The position numbers and the translations under genes are program-made. From NCBI GenBank assembly GCA_013398275.1, contig VZSE01008843.1:248953-312952 (forward strand): DNA of 64,000 bases, written 5' to 3'. The DNA is from Promerops cafer. Its lineage: Eukaryota; Chordata; Aves; Passeriformes; Nectariniidae. Shown here one piece after another: positions 58,162-64,000 of the stretch; the stretch's first letter is position 1, and the number at the start of each line of letters is the position of its first letter. The notes beneath the pieces were generated by a model. It was not told where the DNA came from. It saw nothing but the letters and a program-made list of their open reading frames with translations, and made no database searches.

Positions 58162-61100
58162 GAACAGCCTAAAGTCTCCCCTCCCCATCCCAAACAAAAG
58201 CTGTTCATTCATTTTCAGGGCTGTCTAACCATGTTTTAGTGTTTTCATTCTTTTTTTTTTTTATTCCGATCATGTTCAAAGAGAATACACCGCTTCAGAA
58301 TACAAAATCAAAGCAATTTTTTTCAGATGGTAAAAATAAATCTTCTAAGATTCCTAGACTATTTCAATCTTCAACCATGATGTGTGAAATATTTTGATGT
58401 CCCCCATAACTGCATTGTATGTTGGAAATTTTTACTTACTGAAAGTCTTTGCCCTAATGTGTAGTAGACAGAGAAAGTGCCCTGACTCCTCTGAAAGATG
58501 GTTTTGGGTAAACCCTAGGCATGATGTTGCCTCACCTCCTCATTGCAACTGATTCCTTATGTACATGTTGCTTTGGGTAAGTTTTTCCATGACGGTGTCA
58601 TTTCTTCAGTAAATAGTTCCCAGGTGCATCCTGAGGGCAACTCCCTTTTTGCTGTTCATGTTTAGGCTCATCTTCAAAGCAATTCTGAGATTTTGGCCAG
58701 TCTTTAAGAAAACATTGCTCATGGCCATGTTTCACTCTTGTGTGCTTTGCCAACTCAGTAATTTGTGACTTTTTGCTATATTTGTACATTAAAAGGAGGT
58801 GTGAGGAAACCTGAGATTGTTCAGACTTCTTTTCGGCGGTGGGCGGGGTGGGAATGACTGTGTGTTCACTCTCAGGAGCTGATTTCAGACCGTGGGACGG
58901 TTTTGTTGAGCTGTAACTGAGGCTCTGAGATGCACTGGAGCTCTTCTTTACACGTCGGTGACTTCCCTGTCATGGGGAGACCCGTGTGATGTGCTGCCCT
59001 AAAAGCAGGCAGAGCCCTTGCCTGTCCACCAAACTCAGTCTGCCCTCCCTCCCCCCTTAACCCTGTTGCTGTTGATGTGAATAAGTGCTATTCATCCAAG
59101 TAGTCCTGCAGCATTAGTGTCCCTCCCACTAGGGCAGTGAGGACTGATTTCAGAGGTTAATGACCAGTATTGGAGACAAAGGGACATTTGGGACCAAAGA
59201 ATGGGGTGGTTTCCCTTGCTTACAGCTCTTCCCATGGCTGCCAGGCTGCTTCATGGTTTATTTGGAGAATATATAGTTTGAATACTTTCAGCCTGGTAGG
59301 ATGTGGCCTTTAGAAGGAAATATTCCTGCTTGCTCTGAATAAAGCTGTTTGTGTATACTGGATTTAGTGCTCCCACCTGTGCAGGTGGGAAGGAGCAGGG
59401 GGGAGAAAGTCAGTGCCACCATCCCTGCAGTGGCTCATCGTGCTGCCTGGGGCAGGGCTGCTCCAGAGAAGGGCCTGAAAATGTACCTGGCTGTTTCTTT
59501 GTTCATGGAAACAAGGGGGATGTTGTCAGGACTGCTCCTCGCTTCTCATTTGCTTAAATATGCACAGCTGATAAACTGTCCCTTCATTACTTTAGTCGGG
59601 TAGCAAATAATGGCCCAAATTCTCCTCTTGCGTACACCCCTGCAGCTGCTCTGTACTTTTTGTGACTTAAAGCTGAATTGGAATCCTCTACTCTCAGGGA
59701 GGATCTGGGCATTAATAACACTTCAGGCTGTGAACATTTTGTTAGAAATTCCTTCGTCCCTCCCTCCCTTTTCTCCCTCTCACCCTTCCTGTCTCCCGCC
59801 TCCTCCCTCTTTCTTTCTCCTCTGCCTTCCCTCATCTTATGCTCAGAGACTGTGAGAGTGTTTCTGCAAGGTGGCACCTGGTGTTACATGATACATTCCT
59901 TTCTGTTTATATTTTCTTTCCCACCTCCCTGAGCTGGTTCACCTGCAAGCTTTCCATTGTTTTACCATGACACAAATTCTGTGGATGTTCTCACTAAATT
60001 TTGTAACCCATATATAAGGAAACATGGCAAGAATTACATGCTGTAACAAAGCACAGCATTTATTTATAGTTTTCTCGTTTTGTGCTAAGAGGTGGATGCA
60101 TTGTTCTTGGTGGTCAGAAAGTATAAAAAATAGGAGATCAGAACCTGCTGTTCCTAGCCCAAATGTTGTGGTTGATGGATTGAAGTTGTGATAAATAAAT
60201 TTAGGCTCAGAATTTCCTGGCAATCTTCTCTGTAGCACATTTTTCATAAACTATCCTGTTATAAGAACTTTCATCTTGAGTCTTACGATGTTTGAGGGTT
60301 TTGCCTTTTCTTTGGAAGAAAGCTCATATCTTGGGGCCATGTTATTAGCATATCCAAAAGAAAATATTAGTTTAAACTCATTATGTTTGTAGGAAAAATG
60401 TAATACATGGCTTAAAAATTTGCTTTCAGCCGGTGAACAAAGGGGCATCCCCACCCAACACGTGCTGGGGAAGCTACACTGATTTTTAAGGCAGCAGCAG
60501 ATCTGCTTGGCACCTGAGTCATGCATTTTGAATGCTCTCTGAGGAAAATGTGTCCAAATACTTTGATCACCAGAAGTTTCCTTTGAAACTGGGATGCTGT
60601 CTGTGACACTTTGAAAGCAATACAGAGGGCTCAGCACTCTGAAGGTAGCATGTGGCTACCAGATCACTGCAGAAGGGGGTACCAAATCCCAGATCCAGGC
60701 TAGGCCCCAGGCTCTGGTCTCAGTGCCTGCCACATGCCCAGTCCCACCCAGTCCCAGCTGAAGTGGAGCTGTTTGGTTGTGAGACATTTAGACCAGATTT
60801 GGACATAGGGAAGAACCTGACCCTGGACCACCTCTTACCCTCACCCACGTAAGTCCAGCTGGGCTGGAACTGCTCCTCCTATGGTGAGGACAGATGGATG
60901 TGAAGGTGGTCCAAGCTCACAGGTCTCTCTCAGCACAAGGGTCAGAGTGTGTAGAGGTGACCCATACCAACGACGGAAGTCAGAAATTGTAGAACTCAGC
61001 ATATTATTGTGTGTTATTTACAAAATATATGCACGCATATATTTATATTTGAGAATGTAAATTTCTTGACTGCACACATCGTTAAACAAAGCCCAAACTC

Positions 61101-61741
61101 TTGACAGCTCCTCTATTATTTCCCTTCAACTCTTAGATGCATAGTAATTGAAGGACATTAAATATAACCAGAAGAAAGCCATATTTTCCAGACCAAAGAG
61201 GCATTTTTAAAATTGATGATTTCCTTTTAAGCTCTCCTTGAGTCTGTAGAACAGAGATTACCTGGATTTGCCCCACCAGACTGTTGCTAGGATTAATTTT
61301 ATAGCTGAGAAGTGTTGTGTGGGTGTTAATGCCTCCAACCTGCAGCAGTGAGGCAATTAGTAGGTGTGCAAAAGAGATTCTCATGGGACTTTATTCGTTC
61401 TTTGTCTTTTAAAAACAGTTAAAACAAAATTAGAAAAGCCACAAACCCCAGTATTGCTACCCCAGCTTGCCCCAGGCTGCCTGGCTGTGTGTTGGCCGGG
61501 CTGCGTCACCAGTGCTGGCTGCTGCCAGACCCACAGATGTACCTGTCTGTCCACCACAAGGGTTCTGCCTTGGTCTGTGTTCTATCTGCATCTACATCAC
61601 ACCAGTGATTGCAGGCTAATCTGTTCTACCTGCTAATAACTTGGGGTTTTGAAGTTGTGCTTAATAAGCTGCCAAATTTGGCCATGGGTGCAGGATGCAC
61701 ACCAGGAGAGCTCTCCTTTGAGGTTCTCCTGACTCCTTTGA
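58162..61741. other. Intron stretch, no gene seen
   Basis: A T-run lies at 58250-58262 and a C/T-rich tract at 59752-59830. No exon or classified repeat was recognised. Confidence 0.5.
59752..59830. repeat. Pyrimidine-rich low-complexity tract
   Basis: About 80 bp almost entirely C and T on the + strand (ccctccctcccttttctccc style). Such tracts can form triplex DNA or mimic splice pyrimidine tracts; no function is shown. Confidence 0.85.
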
Positions 61742-62221
61742 GGCCCCAAGATAAGAAGGACATGGATGTCTTGGAGCAAGTCCAGAGGAGGACCGGAAGA
61801 TAGCTGGAACACCTTTCTTGTAAAGACAGACTGAGAGAATTGTGGTTGTTGAACCTGGAGAAGGCTCTGGGGAAACTTTGTTGCCGGATCTCAATATCTA
61901 AAGGGGCTACAAGAGAGCTGGGCAGGGACTTTTCATAAGGGCATGTACTGATAGGACAAGGGGGAATGGCTTTAACCTGGAAGAGGGCAGGTTTAAGATT
62001 ACTTATTAGGAAGAAATTATTTCCTTTGAGGGTGGTGAGGCACTGGCACAGGTTACCCAAAGAACTGCATGCCCCATCCCTGGGAGTTTTCAAGGCCAGG
62101 TTGGATGGGGCTTGGAGCAAGGCCTGGTCTACTGGGACCTGTCCCTGCCCGTGGCAGGGGTGTTGGAACGAGATGATCTTAAGGCCTCTGCCAACCCAAA
62201 CCATTCTGTTATTCCATGACT
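61742..62221 (+). repeat. CR1 LINE fragment, 3' end
   Basis: Shows 'gcaagtccagaggaggacc', 'agactgagagaattgtggtt', 'tctaaaggggctacaagaga', 'gataggacaagggggaatgg', 'gagggtggtgaggcactgg', 'ccccatccctgggagttttc', 'ggttggatggggcttgga' and a tail 'ccattctgttattccatgac'. This is the longest sense CR1 in the window. Confidence 0.95.
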
Positions 62222-64000
62222 GTAGCTGTGTCCTCACCACTCCAAGCCATTAGCTCTGAGCAGCTTTGGCTGAATTCACAGTCTCCCTTTGCAACCCCTT
62301 AGCCATGTTTTGGGTATTGCTGCTTGGTAGTGCTGTCAATGTGATGGTACTGGAGAGCCCAGGGAAGCCTTCTGAGAAGTTTAAAAAAGCAGCAAATCCC
62401 TTGTCATCCTTAGTGGGGGTGTGCACAGTGATGATGAGGAGGGAACAACAGGGTCTTCCTTGGAGAGCCATTCATGGGTAAAGAAAGGGAGTTTGTGAAC
62501 TTTAGGCGTTCTTTTTTCTTGCCTTTTTTTTTTTTTCTTGCTTGTTTTTTTAAAATAAGAAGATGCAAAACCAGCTAGTTCACTTCTGTATGTGAAATGG
62601 GGAGTTTCTAAGGCTGGGAGATGATTTAGGAAACTTCTCAGTCTGAACTCTCAAATATGGTTTTTAACAACCTAAGGTGGAGAATTGACTCTCAAGTGAT
62701 GCACAAATATTTTATGGAGGGAAGCTGGACTGTTTAGTGATCCAATGATATTTTATATGTGGACACAAGATGGTCAAGGTGCTTTATGATCTTGGACAAA
62801 AAGATGGTTAAGATGCTTTATGATCTTGGACAAAAAGTTGAACTGCTTCATTAGACACACATATTACTTGCACAGACTTTTGAGAAAAGCAGCCACTTCA
62901 CTCAGGGCACAGGAGTCAATTATTTCAGTGTAGTTAAGGCCACCTGTAGCAGCTATATCCATACACATAGCCCTGTCACACATCCATAACACTTGGAGGG
63001 AGGATGCTGTCCTAGCAGAGCCACATGGCACTGCCGTGGCTCTGCCTTGCACGGCGTGGACAGACTTTCACTCTGTGCTTTTGTTGATTTCCCTTTGGGA
63101 AAGGCCAGACTGGTGGGAGCTTGATAAGGAGGGGGAAAAAAAATTAAAAAAAAAAAAAAAGGACAAAAATTTGGTGTGGGAAAGTGAACTATAATCAGCT
63201 TGTAATTGTAATGCTATTAAAATGGTCTTTTTTCAATAAGCCAAGCAAACATTGTGCAATAAGGAACTGGCTGCATGTTAAGTCTGAACACTTGCAAGCT
63301 GAATGTGCCTTGGAGTTAACCAGCTTTGTTGCTTCCTCTTCTTTGTTTTGCTGAAATGCCAAAGAGTAACCAGTGTTGATAGAAGATTAGGCCTGAAATG
63401 TATAGTTCAATCAGATGATCACTGGGAAATCAAAACAAATGACTTAAAATTATTTGACAGATGTCTCATTGTATGGATGTTCAGCACACAATGCAATAAA
63501 GTCATCACGCTATTTGAGGTCACTGAGAGAATTTCCAGCATTAGTAATGGTCTTTCCCATGGAAGCTGTGTACAACAGAGGGGTTGTAGGACAGTGGTGT
63601 CCTCCTGCTTTCAGGTTGATGTTGGTTCCCATGTTTCAGCTTTGTTGCAGTAGAGTTACTCTAGACAGAAGCATAAAAGAACGGTAGATGCCTCAGTTCT
63701 GTAAATGGAGGTGTCTATCCAGGATGTTTCTTACTATTTTAATGCAGCAAAAATGCATCAATACTCTAGGTCTTTCCCTTTTCTGAAGCTGTCAACCTGT
63801 ACGAAAAGAAAATTTAAATTAAAGAGGGCACCCAGGTACTTGGAATTCTCTGAAAATTGCCTTCGTGTTCTGAATTTTCTCAGGCAAAATCAGTTCAAGG
63901 ATAAGATTTTGCTGGGTTTCCTTTTCATTTCTTAAAGACAGTTAAGAGTCAGCTCATCTTTACAGAGAGAGAGAGTATATATGGGTGTATGCAAATGTGT
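62222..64000. other. Intron stretch to the window end
   Basis: Contains a T-run (62524-62537), a 34-bp tandem duplication (62769-62836), an A-rich run (63136-63161) and an AG microsatellite at 63965-63974. No exon was recognised. Confidence 0.5.
62769..62836. repeat. Tandem duplication, 2 x 34 bp
   Basis: The unit 'gatggt[c/t]aag[g/a]tgctttat...' occurs at 62769-62802 and 62803-62836, with two differences. Confidence 0.9.

Larger units (their letters stand above)
55708..64000 (+). other. ST3GAL1 intron 2 (partial), runs off the window
   Basis: It begins with the donor GTAGGT at 55708. I looked for the next coding exon, which should contain the conserved CRRCAVVGNSGNL part of sialyl motif L, and found no sign of it up to 64000. 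The interval holds two CR1 copies, a C/T-rich tract, short tandem repeats and an assembly join. Confidence 0.75.

Noticed and set aside
57668..58239. Open frames of 86-120 codons on the + strand
   Set aside because: Antisense reading of a CR1 and of its false duplicate.
55708..64000. Search for the next ST3GAL1 exon (sialyl motif L)
   Set aside because: No stretch encodes the expected Cys-rich CRRCAVVGNSGN-type motif, so the exon must lie beyond the window.
1..64000. CRISPR arrays, operons, rRNA or tRNA genes
   Set aside because: Nothing of this kind is visible; the window is vertebrate intron and flank.

Overview
The window looks like bird genomic DNA. It is AT-leaning and gene-poor, and its interspersed repeats are 5'-truncated CR1 retroposons with the typical 3' ends plus solo retroviral LTRs of avian type. 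No LINE-1 or Alu-like elements were seen. I read it as the 5' part of one large gene, ST3GAL1 (beta-galactoside alpha-2,3-sialyltransferase 1), on the + strand. The species cannot be fixed from the sequence; a neoavian, perhaps passerine, bird is a guess from the LTR types.

Layout. Positions 1-1172 are upstream flank, ending in a CR1. A CpG island (about 1340-2300) holds an E-box, a TATA-like box, a probable first exon (about 1645-1800) and a splice donor at 1801. From there to about 55367 lies a putative 53.6 kb first intron. It contains CR1 copies of both orientations, one fragment of CR1 reverse transcriptase, five LTRs (three families or more), microsatellites, short tandem duplications and possibly very old amniote repeats. 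The first coding exon is at 55396-55707 (104 codons, ending at a GT donor). It carries the short cytoplasmic tail, the membrane anchor and the start of the lumenal stem of ST3GAL1. The next exons, which would hold the sialyl motifs, are not visible before 64000, so the gene runs off the right edge.

Assembly quality. There are three N tracts: 3 N inside the CpG island, 598 N inside an LTR, and a single N flanked by two identical 196 bp copies. The last is almost certainly a false duplication from gap joining.

Most notable points. (1) The first exon has an ATG in strong Kozak context. If that exon splices directly to the coding exon, this ATG is in frame with the usual ST3GAL1 start at either of two possible acceptors, giving a longer cytoplasmic tail. 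(2) There is an isolated CpG-rich block at 40560-40820 with an 80-codon ORF of protein-like codon use, outside any repeat I recognise. (3) A 288-codon ORF at 5504-6370 (- strand) is longer than expected by chance, but its product is not recognisable. No new multi-gene system was found; most of the window is intron.
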